This document shows, in pieces, positions 13,866 through 20,529 of a DNA stretch of 20,529 nt (its first letter is position 1; every line of letters begins with the position of its first letter). The stretch is taken from NCBI GenBank assembly GCA_035632095.1, contig DASQHM010000179.1, forward strand, positions 1 to 20,529. The letters are read 5' to 3'. The position numbers and the translations under genes were made by a program. This stretch comes from DASQHM01 sp035632095 (GTDB lineage Bacteria; Pseudomonadota; Alphaproteobacteria; Ferrovibrionales; Ferrovibrionaceae). A model generated the notes under the pieces. That model was not told where the DNA came from. It made no database searches and saw only the letters and a program-made list of their open reading frames with translations.

Positions 13866-16800
13866 TCAATCCAGGCTCGCCAGCAACGCGCGCGCCTCTT
13901 TCAGTTCGGGCGTGTCGAACCCTTCGGTGAACCAGCCGTAGACCGGGGCCAGGAGGCCGTGTGCCTCGCGGCGGCGGCCGGCCTCGGCCCAGAGCCGGGC
14001 CAGGGCCAACGCGGCGCCGATCTCCCATCCTTTCGCATCCTGCTGCCTTGCGATCGCGATGGCCTGCCGCAGGTTCGCCTCGACTTCCGGGTCGGCGGAG
14101 CCGCGCAAATGCAACAGCAAGATCCCGCGAAGCCGGTAGAGCGGCGCAAGGTAGGATCGCTCGCCCATCTGCGCTGCGACCGCAAGGCCGCCGTCGACCT
14201 GCTCCAGGCCTTCGGCGTAGCGTCCCGCGATGCGCAGCGCATCGCCCTTTAAGGTGACGTTGTAGGTTCTGTTCAGGTTCATCCGGATCGACTCCTGCAG
14301 GCGATCGCCCTCGCGGAGCCGTTCGAGCCCCTCGCTTGTGCTGCCGGATTGCACGAGTGACCAGCCGAGAAAGGACATTCCCATGGCGCGCGGCACGACC
14401 AGGCCGTGGCTTTCGGCCAAGTTCCCCGCCTCGCTCGCCAGCTTGGCAACCGTCGCGGTTTCGCCACGCTGCGCGTAGACCTCGCAAGCCCGCCACAAGG
14501 CGTTGGCGAGCGAAGGCGCGTGGTCCAGCCGTCGGCCGAGCGCCAGGCATTCGCCGGCCCGCCTGTATGCCTCATCGAACCTGCCGAGCGCCTGCGCCGT
14601 GCAAGCGCCGAATTGCAGCCCGCATGATCCCGGGTCGTGCCCGTGATAGATGTAGCGATGATGGGCGTGGCGCACTTCGTCGTACATCCCGGTGCCCGCT
14701 TCGATGTGGCGGCCTGCCTCCGCGAAGCGGCCCTGGCTGAAGCGGGTGGCCCACGCGCAGTGGTGCGCCTGCAGCAGGATTTCGGGATCATCGAGATCGC
14801 GCGCCATCTGGAAAAGTTCGGCCGAGATTTTGTCGGCGTCGTCGATCCGTCCGCCGACCACGGTGAAGAACCACAGATTGACCATGGCCGACGCCATCTC
14901 GGAAGAGCGATCGAGGCGGCGGCCGACCTCGACGGCGCGCTCGACGACTTCGCCCGCTTCCGGCGCCGACCAGCCGAAGACGGCCATCGTCGGCGGGGCG
15001 AGCTGCGAGAGGATCGCCAGTTCGGCGCGCCAGCGTTCGGGATTTTCAGGTTGCGCCTCGACCAGCGCCAAGGCGCGGCGGAAATGGCCGATCGCCTCGC
15101 GGTTCGCGGTGCGACGCACCGCAAGCGCGCCCGCCTTGCGCCAATAGGCCGAAGCGCGCTCGCTTTCGCCCGCTTCGGAAAGGTGATGGGCCAGGATCTC
15201 CGGCTCGCGCGCGGCCCGGTCCGGCAGTCGTGACTCGATCGCCGCGGCGATGCGGCCGTGCAGCGCCTGGCGCGGACCGCGCAACAGCGTGCCGTAGGCG
15301 GTGTCCTGCACCAATGCGTGCTTGAATTGGTAGTCCGCAAGCGGCGGCGTGCCGCGCTGGAACACCAGTCCGGCGGCGACCAATTGATCGAGCGCGCCTC
15401 GCGTCTCGGCCTCGCCCCGCTGGATCACGCTCGCCAGTAGTTCGTAGGGGAAATCCCGGCCGATCGCGGCGCCGGTTTGGGCGATCTCCCGCGCCGCCGG
15501 GCCGAGCCGGTCGAGCCGCGCCATCAGAGACGCCTGCAACGTCGCCGGCACGACGGCCCGGGCGCCGGGGATCGCCGCGATCGAGCCCCGCGCGCCGGCG
15601 GCTTCGGCTTCGAGCACGACCTTGGTGACCTCTTCGAGGAAAAGCGGAATGCCGTCCGTGCGCTCGATGATTTCCTCGACGACGTCGCTCGGCAGCATCG
15701 CCGCGTTGCCGGCAAGCTGCTGCACCAGCGCCGCGCCGTCCCGCCGGCCGAGACGCGAGAGCGCCAGCATCGTCACGTGCGGCGCTCCGATCCAAGGCGG
15801 TTGGTATTCGGGCCGGAACGTGGCGATCAGCAGGATCGGCAGCCGTTCGACGCGGGCGACGAGGCGGTCGAGCAGTTCGCGCGAGCTTGGATCCATCCAA
15901 TGCAGGTCCTCGAACACCATCAGCAGAGGCTGCACGCGCGCCAAGGTTTCGAGGCCGCGCAGCAGGATGTCGAAGGTGCGCTCCTTGCGCCGTTGCGGCG
16001 GCAGACCGGGAGACGGCTCCGCCCCTGCGGCCGGCAGCGCGAGCAGGTCGGCGAGCAGCGGCAAGTCGGCTTCATCCGTCCGGCTCGTTGCCATCATCGC
16101 GGCGAGCTTGCGCCGCTTGGTCGCCGGATCGTCGTCGCGTTCGAAGCCGGCGGCGCGCTCCAGATGGCCGATGATCGGGTAAAGCGCGCTGTCCTGATGG
16201 TGCGGCGAGCAGAAATAGCGCAACCGGCGATGCTTCTCGCCGGCAATGCGTTCCTCCACCGCCTCGGCGAGCCGCGACTTGCCGATGCCGGGCTCGGCGG
16301 ACAGCAGCACGACGCGGCCCACGCCCGCTGCGGCCTGCGACCAGCGGCGCAGCAACATCTCCACTTCCTCGGTGCGGCCGATCAGCGGCGTCGTGCGGGA
16401 GCGAAGCGCCTCGAAGCGGCTCGCCACGCCGCTCTCGCCGAGCACTTGCCAGGCTTGGGAGGGGCCGGCAAAGCCTTTGAGCGCCTGCGGGCCGAGATCG
16501 CTCAGCGCGAACAGATTGCCGATTTGCCGTCGCGTGGCGGCGGCGATGACGATCGCATTGGGCTCCGCCAGAGTTTGCAGACGCGCCGCGAGATTAGGCG
16601 TCTCGCCCACCACCGCTTGCTCCTGCGCGGCGCCGGCGCCGATGAGGTCGCCGACGACGACGAGCCCGGTGGCGATGCCGAGCCGCACCGCTAGCCGTTC
16701 CGGCAACTCGAGCCGGCCGACCGCATCGACGATGGCCAGACCGGCGCGCACCGCCTGCTCGGCGTCCTCTTCATGCGCTTGCGGATAACCGAAGTAGGCC

Positions 16801-17264
16801 AGCACGCCATCGCCCATGTACTTGGCGACGAACCCGCCGAAGCGGGTCAAGACGGCGGCGACGCAGCCGTGATAGGCGGCGATGATCTCGCGCAGGTCTT
16901 CGGGATCGAGCCGCGTCGCCAGTTCGGTCGAGCCAACCACGTCGCAGAACAGGATCGTCAGCTGGCGCCGCTCGGCGGCAGCGGCGTCGGCCGGCTCGGG
17001 GACAGGTCCCGTCTTGGGCGGCCCTGCCTTCGCCTGACCGGGCTTCGGCGTCGGCGCTGCTTCGCTTGACGGCGCTGCGCCGCTAAGCGCGGCGATCGCG
17101 GCGAGCAACTTGCGGCGATGGCCGATGGAGGCGACGCCGAGACCGATCAGATCATCAGCGGTCAGTTGCGGCAGAACGTCGCCGTCGATGTCGTTGTCAC
17201 GGAATGCCGGTGCGTACTGCGCGAGCCCGAGACCGCGCAGCCACTCCGAAACGTCAAGGGCCAC
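13866..17264 (-). CDS. SAM-domain / class III nucleotide cyclase / AAA ATPase / TPR protein
   Basis: A 1132-residue multidomain signalling protein. Residues 3-61 are a SAM domain (DVSEWLRGLGLAQYAPAF...IGHRRKLLAAIAAL). A Pro/Ala/Lys-rich linker follows, then a class III cyclase domain (about 100-275): metal ligands Asp108 (FCDVVGS) and Asp152 (YMGDGVLAYFG), purine-site Lys148, and the transition-state pair Asn224/Arg228 (NLAAR). An AAA/STAND-type ATPase comes next, with Walker A AEPGIGKS (Lys329) and Walker B LLMVFED (447-453). The C-terminal 450 or so residues are helical TPR-like repeats. No membrane segment is visible, so it is cytoplasmic. It probably makes cAMP or cGMP in response to a partner. 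The GTG at 17264 is chosen because GGGAG sits 8 bases upstream; a GTG at 17273 is possible. It overlaps the ligase gene by 11 bases and is the last gene of the cassette. Confidence 0.9.
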   Translation of the reverse strand: MALDVSEWLRGLGLAQYAPAFRDNDIDGDVLPQLTADDLIGLGVASIGHRRKLLAAIAALSGAAPSSEAAPTPKPGQAKAGPPKTGPVPEPADAAAAERRQLTILFCDVVGSTELATRLDPEDLREIIAAYHGCVAAVLTRFGGFVAKYMGDGVLAYFGYPQAHEEDAEQAVRAGLAIVDAVGRLELPERLAVRLGIATGLVVVGDLIGAGAAQEQAVVGETPNLAARLQTLAEPNAIVIAAATRRQIGNLFALSDLGPQALKGFAGPSQAWQVLGESGVASRFEALRSRTTPLIGRTEEVEMLLRRWSQAAAGVGRVVLLSAEPGIGKSRLAEAVEERIAGEKHRRLRYFCSPHHQDSALYPIIGHLERAAGFERDDDPATKRRKLAAMMATSRTDEADLPLLADLLALPAAGAEPSPGLPPQRRKERTFDILLRGLETLARVQPLLMVFEDLHWMDPSSRELLDRLVARVERLPILLIATFRPEYQPPWIGAPHVTMLALSRLGRRDGAALVQQLAGNAAMLPSDVVEEIIERTDGIPLFLEEVTKVVLEAEAAGARGSIAAIPGARAVVPATLQASLMARLDRLGPAAREIAQTGAAIGRDFPYELLASVIQRGEAETRGALDQLVAAGLVFQRGTPPLADYQFKHALVQDTAYGTLLRGPRQALHGRIAAAIESRLPDRAAREPEILAHHLSEAGESERASAYWRKAGALAVRRTANREAIGHFRRALALVEAQPENPERWRAELAILSQLAPPTMAVFGWSAPEAGEVVERAVEVGRRLDRSSEMASAMVNLWFFTVVGGRIDDADKISAELFQMARDLDDPEILLQAHHCAWATRFSQGRFAEAGRHIEAGTGMYDEVRHAHHRYIYHGHDPGSCGLQFGACTAQALGRFDEAYRRAGECLALGRRLDHAPSLANALWRACEVYAQRGETATVAKLASEAGNLAESHGLVVPRAMGMSFLGWSLVQSGSTSEGLERLREGDRLQESIRMNLNRTYNVTLKGDALRIAGRYAEGLEQVDGGLAVAAQMGERSYLAPLYRLRGILLLHLRGSADPEVEANLRQAIAIARQQDAKGWEIGAALALARLWAEAGRRREAHGLLAPVYGWFTEGFDTPELKEARALLASLD

Positions 17265-18858
17265 GGCCGGCACTCCCGCTCTCTTCGGCAAGGTGGGCGC
17301 GCAGCACGTTCTTGGCGATTTTCTCAAGGGTCGAGCGCGGCAGCTCGTCCACCAGACGTACCTCGCGCGGCACCTTGAAATCGGCGAGGCTCTTGCGGCA
17401 TTGAGCAAGGATCCGTTCCGCCAGATCCGGCGGCGCCTTTGCCGTTCCGCCGTCGACCAGCACGAAGAGCACCGGCACCTCGTCCAGCATGCGGTCCTTG
17501 CGCGCCACCACCGCCACCTCGCGGCAGTAGGGCATGGTGCGGACGACCTCCTCGATCTCCGAGGCGGCCACGTTTTCTCCGCCCACCTTCAACATGTCCT
17601 TGGCGCGGTCGGCGAAGGCGATGACGCCGTCTTCGAACACGGTAACCCGGTCACCGGTCTTGAACCAGCCGAGTTCGTCGAAGCTTTCGGCGGTGGCCTT
17701 CGGATTGTTCAGGTACTCCTGGAACATCGACAGGCCGCGGATGCCGCGAAACAGCAGGTTGCCGGTTTCGCCCGGGCCGACCGGCGTGCCGTCGTCGCGC
17801 ACCACGGTGACTTGCTGATGGGTCGTCGGCCGGCCGATGGCGCCGGGGCGGTTCGGATGCAGCGCATCGCCGACGATGGCGGGCGTGATGGTCTCGGTCA
17901 TGCCCCACCAGCCGATGGTCTTGACGCGGAAGAGCTTGTCCGATGGCGGCTCCGATACGGCCGTGCCCCATAGCCGGAAATGATGTTGCGGAATCTCGCG
18001 CTCCGAAAGCGCCTTCAAGCAAAACGGAATCGTCGAATTCCAGGTGCAGCGGTTGCGGTTCGCCACGTTCCAGAAACGGCTTGTGGAGAAGCGCGGCATC
18101 AGCACCACCGTGCCGCCGGCCCAGAGCGTGGCCCAGACCGAATAGCACTGCGCGTTCATGTGGAAGAGCGGCATATAAGTCAGATGCACGTCGGCTTGCG
18201 TCAAGGTCTGCAGCTGCGCGTTGACGCGTCCGCCCCAAAGCGCATTCGCATGGGTGATGAGTACACCCTTGGGCCGGGACGTGGTGCCCGAAGTGAATTG
18301 CACCGAGAGCGGCGTCGCCGGATCGGGAGCGCGCCTCGGTAGGTTTGCCGCATCGCCGTCGAGGCTGGCGAAGGCATCGCCCTTGCTCACCGCGCCGGCG
18401 CGTGGCGCAAGTCCGCTGTCGGCCGGCGTGACGGCGAGCCACTTGATGTTGCGCGCATGGGCCGCCACCAGGTCGGCGAAGCGCGGCTCGGTGATGGCCG
18501 CGACGACGGCCGCGTTCTCGGCGAAATAGGCGATTTCTTCGCCGGACGAGCGGGCATTGGTGGTGACCGCGACGGCGCCGATCTCGGCGCAAGCGAAGAA
18601 CGTCAGCATCGCTTCCGCACAATTGTCGAGGTGCACCAGCAGGAAGTCGCCCCGTTTGATCCCGCGCTTCGCCAGTCCCGCCGCCACGCGCCGGGCCCGG
18701 TCGCGAAACTGACGGTAGGACAGAGACAAGCGCTCGCCTTCGAACGGTTCCCAGATCAGGAACGGATGATCGCCCCGCTCTTCCGTTCGCGCAGCCAACA
18801 GGCTTGCCAGGTCCATGCCGGCGAAGGGGTGAACGTGCTGGTTGCGAAGATCGAGCAT
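17254..18858 (-). CDS. AMP-forming acyl-CoA ligase
   Basis: A 534-residue ANL-superfamily enzyme that activates a carboxylic acid with ATP and joins it to CoA. Motifs in order are the P-loop FTSGTTSRPKGV (188-199), GWWGMTE (316-322), TGD (401-403), and the hinge/A8 region DRAKDMLKVGGENV (417-430). The A10 lysine is Lys513 in RSTLEKIAK. In A10 a Glu replaces the usual Gly before the lysine. Overall it looks like the CaiC (crotonobetaine/carnitine-CoA ligase) branch, but the acid is unknown. The ATG at 18858 (MLDLRNQHVHPFAG) is preferred; a TTG at 18873 is the alternative. The lyase gene ends 22 bases upstream, and the cyclase gene starts inside its 3' end. Confidence 0.92.
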   Translation of the reverse strand: MLDLRNQHVHPFAGMDLASLLAARTEERGDHPFLIWEPFEGERLSLSYRQFRDRARRVAAGLAKRGIKRGDFLLVHLDNCAEAMLTFFACAEIGAVAVTTNARSSGEEIAYFAENAAVVAAITEPRFADLVAAHARNIKWLAVTPADSGLAPRAGAVSKGDAFASLDGDAANLPRRAPDPATPLSVQFTSGTTSRPKGVLITHANALWGGRVNAQLQTLTQADVHLTYMPLFHMNAQCYSVWATLWAGGTVVLMPRFSTSRFWNVANRNRCTWNSTIPFCLKALSEREIPQHHFRLWGTAVSEPPSDKLFRVKTIGWWGMTETITPAIVGDALHPNRPGAIGRPTTHQQVTVVRDDGTPVGPGETGNLLFRGIRGLSMFQEYLNNPKATAESFDELGWFKTGDRVTVFEDGVIAFADRAKDMLKVGGENVAASEIEEVVRTMPYCREVAVVARKDRMLDEVPVLFVLVDGGTAKAPPDLAERILAQCRKSLADFKVPREVRLVDELPRSTLEKIAKNVLRAHLAEESGSAGRGP

Positions 18859-18880
18859 CGCGTATTGTCTCAACCGCAGC

Positions 18881-19795
18881 TCACATGCCGATCATGTCGG
18901 CCTTGCGAAGGATCGTGTTCCGGAGGATGCGGATGGACGCCACGTCGACCATGACCCCGTCCACGTTGACCGAGCCGATGCCTTCCGCCTCGGCCTTGGC
19001 ATAGGCCGCCGCGAGCTTGCGCGCGCGCTCCACCTCTTCCTTCTTCGGCGTGAACACTTCGAGCGCGATGTCGATCTGCGCCGGATGGATCGCCCACTTG
19101 CCGACGCAGCCGAGGATCATTGCCCGTTTCGCTTCTTCGCGGTAAGCCTCCGGATTCTTGAAGTTGGCGTAAGGTCCGTCGACCGGATCGACCCCGGCGG
19201 CCTTTGCCGCCATGGCGAGCCGGAAGCGCGGATAGTGCCAGATATCGCCCGGGTATCCGTCGGCCGCGCCGATGGAGCGAATGTCGATGCCTTGGCTCGC
19301 CGAATAGTCGCCCATGCCGAAGATCACGCATTCGAGCCGCGGATTGGCGTTGCAAATCTCCTCGACGTTCTGCAGCGCCTGCACCTCCTCGATCAGCACC
19401 TCGATGCCGATCTGCTTCTTCAGGCCGATGTTCATCTCGATCTGGTTGAGCAGCGTCGCGGCGAAGTGCACGTCTGCGCCGGACAGGACTTTCGGCACCA
19501 TGATGGTGTCGAGGTGCTCGCGGGCGCCCGTGACCACGGTGATGATGTCTTCGTAAGCGTACTTGGTGCTCAGGTCGTTGATGCGCACGCAGCGGGTCTT
19601 GCGGCCCCAGTCGAGGGTCTTCAGCGCGGTGACGATCTTGCCGCGCGCCTCCACCTTGGCCGAGGGCGCCACCGCGTCCTCCAGGTCGAGGAAAACGTGA
19701 TCGGCGGCCGAGGCTGCGCCTTTCGCCATCATCTTTTCGCTGGAGCCCGGCACGGATAGCTGCACGCGCCGAAGCCGCTTGGGTTTCTCGTACAT
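18881..19795 (-). CDS. HpcH/HpaI (CitE-like) CoA-ester lyase, malyl-CoA lyase type
   Basis: A 304-residue TIM-barrel enzyme that cleaves or forms a C-C bond in a 3-hydroxyacyl-CoA such as malyl-CoA, methylmalyl-CoA or citramalyl-CoA, releasing glyoxylate or pyruvate. Marks are FLDLEDAVAP (35-44), substrate Arg71 (CVRIN), Mg ligands Glu132 (IEVLIEE) and Asp163 (FGMGDYSAS), VDGPYANF (205-212) and GKWAIHPAQ (232-240). The full length and the C-terminal VMVDVASIRILRNTILRKADMI match the Mcl1 branch more than the short CitE. The ATG at 19795 has GGGAGGA upstream. The CoA-transferase gene ends 20 bases upstream. The true substrate is uncertain; citramalyl-CoA is a good candidate given the CoA-transferase. 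Confidence 0.92.
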   Translation of the reverse strand: MYEKPKRLRRVQLSVPGSSEKMMAKGAASAADHVFLDLEDAVAPSAKVEARGKIVTALKTLDWGRKTRCVRINDLSTKYAYEDIITVVTGAREHLDTIMVPKVLSGADVHFAATLLNQIEMNIGLKKQIGIEVLIEEVQALQNVEEICNANPRLECVIFGMGDYSASQGIDIRSIGAADGYPGDIWHYPRFRLAMAAKAAGVDPVDGPYANFKNPEAYREEAKRAMILGCVGKWAIHPAQIDIALEVFTPKKEEVERARKLAAAYAKAEAEGIGSVNVDGVMVDVASIRILRNTILRKADMIGM

Positions 19796-19815
19796 TGCGT
19801 CCTCCCGTCTTCTGC

Positions 19816-20529
19816 CTACCGCACGACGTTTGCGTCTTTTAGCCTGGCGATCTCCACCGCTGCCAGGCCGAGCTTCGCCAGCACGGCATCCGTATCCTCG
19901 CCGAGCAGCGGCGCGCGGCGGCGGACCGAACCCGGCGTTTCCGACAGGCGGATCGGAATGCCCGCCACCGCGACCTTGGTGGCCGAACCCGGATGGTCCA
20001 GCGGCACGATCATATCGCGCGCCTTGAAATGCGGATCGTTGACGATGTCCGACACGTCGAACACCGGCCCGAACGGCACCCGGCCGCCGAGCGCCGCCAT
20101 GAGTTCGCGGCGGGTGCGCTTGGAGGTGAATTCGGTGACCGCGCCATAGACCAGGTCCTGATTGGCGGCACGAAGGTCGCGCGTGTTGCAGCGCGGATCG
20201 TCGATCAACTCCTCGCGGCCCATGATGCGGCAAAGCTCGGCCCAGAATTCATCGGCATGGCAGGCGAGCGCCACGTGGCCGTCCTTGGCCGGCACCAGAC
20301 CGAAGGGCGACAGGAACGGATGGCGGCTGCCTTCCGGTCCGGGCACGCTGTCCTGATAGAAGAACTGATGCACGATGCGCTCGCAGAGCGACAGGATCGC
20401 ATCGACCATGCCGACGTCCACGTACTGCCCGCGGCCGCTGCGCTCGGCGCGCCAGACCGCGGCCATGACGCCGTATGCCGCCATCATGGCCGGGACGAGG
20501 TCGCCGACGCCGGGTCCGACCTTGACCGG
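19816..20529 (-). CDS. Family III (CaiB/BaiF) CoA-transferase, 5' end beyond window
   Basis: The 237 C-terminal residues of a CoA-transferase that moves CoA between carboxylic acids. The frame is open to the right edge (VKVGPGVGDLVPAMMAAYG), so the start and the catalytic aspartate expected some 150-170 residues into the protein are outside the window. Typical sequence includes GRGQYVDVGMVDAILSL, FGLVPAKDGHVALACHADEFWAELC, VPFGPVFDVSDIVNDPHFKARDMIV and LGEDTDAVLAKLGL near the end. About 400 residues are usual. It is the first visible gene of the minus-strand cassette; the lyase follows after 20 bases. Such pairs occur in itaconate/mesaconate/citramalate-type pathways. Confidence 0.92.
   Translation of the reverse strand, partial: PVKVGPGVGDLVPAMMAAYGVMAAVWRAERSGRGQYVDVGMVDAILSLCERIVHQFFYQDSVPGPEGSRHPFLSPFGLVPAKDGHVALACHADEFWAELCRIMGREELIDDPRCNTRDLRAANQDLVYGAVTEFTSKRTRRELMAALGGRVPFGPVFDVSDIVNDPHFKARDMIVPLDHPGSATKVAVAGIPIRLSETPGSVRRRAPLLGEDTDAVLAKLGLAAVEIARLKDANVVR

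Noticed and set aside
15477..16694. Long open frame (405 codons) on the plus strand
   Set aside because: It is antisense to the cyclase gene, has an Arg/Gln/Ala-rich sequence without any domain, and is explained by high GC on the opposite strand of a real gene.
18842..19759. Plus-strand open frame of 305 codons
   Set aside because: Antisense shadow of the malyl-CoA-type lyase gene.

Overview
The window is high-GC DNA from an alphaproteobacterium, most likely Rhizobiales/Hyphomicrobiales (Bradyrhizobium/Rhodopseudomonas/Xanthobacteraceae-like). The pointers are a circularly permuted two-piece tmRNA gene, an alpha-type SspB adaptor, the fumC + ribbon-helix-helix + DUF4169 neighbourhood, and the dense, GC-rich, mostly ATG/GTG-started genes. 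I see no insertion sequence, prophage, CRISPR array, tRNA or rRNA. The taxonomy is inferred from gene content only.

Layout. 1-1661 (minus): end of an LPS/cell-surface glycan operon, with a GT9 heptosyltransferase-like gene coupled by an ATGA overlap to a GT2 glycosyltransferase that runs off the left edge. 1812-3291 (plus): ygfZ (folate-binding Fe-S protein) and tag (3-methyladenine DNA glycosylase I). 3301-3852 (minus): small lipoprotein. 4015-5202 (plus): Bcr/CflA-type MFS exporter, whose 3' end overlaps folA on the other strand. 5147-6480 (minus): thyA-folA, the dTMP/tetrahydrofolate pair. 6604-6898 (plus): ssrA, with acceptor piece first, coding piece second and tag ANDNTVALAA. 7052-7543: sspB, the ClpXP adaptor for ssrA-tagged proteins. 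7586-10987: class I fumarase, class II fumarase and a ribbon-helix-helix protein, followed by DUF4169 (11123-11332). 11428-13852: an SDR oxidoreductase (plus), a cupin protein (minus) and an alpha/beta hydrolase (plus). 13866-20529 (minus): a tight four-gene cassette read from the right edge, comprising a family III CoA-transferase, a malyl-CoA/citramalyl-CoA-type lyase, an acyl-CoA ligase and a 1132-residue SAM-cyclase-AAA-TPR signalling protein whose GTG start lies inside the ligase gene.

How the genes fit together. ygfZ, folA and thyA all touch folate metabolism. ssrA and sspB are two parts of one pathway, trans-translation and delivery of tagged proteins to ClpXP, and sit about 150 bp apart. 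Two unrelated fumarases, one Fe-S dependent and one Fe-S independent, lie in tandem. The right-hand cassette looks like activation/CoA-transfer/C-C cleavage of a branched or dicarboxylic acid, with a built-in nucleotide-cyclase/ATPase sensor. That cassette and the ssrA-sspB locus are the most interesting parts. Most of the window is recognisable core genome, and I did not find a clearly new defence or mobile system.
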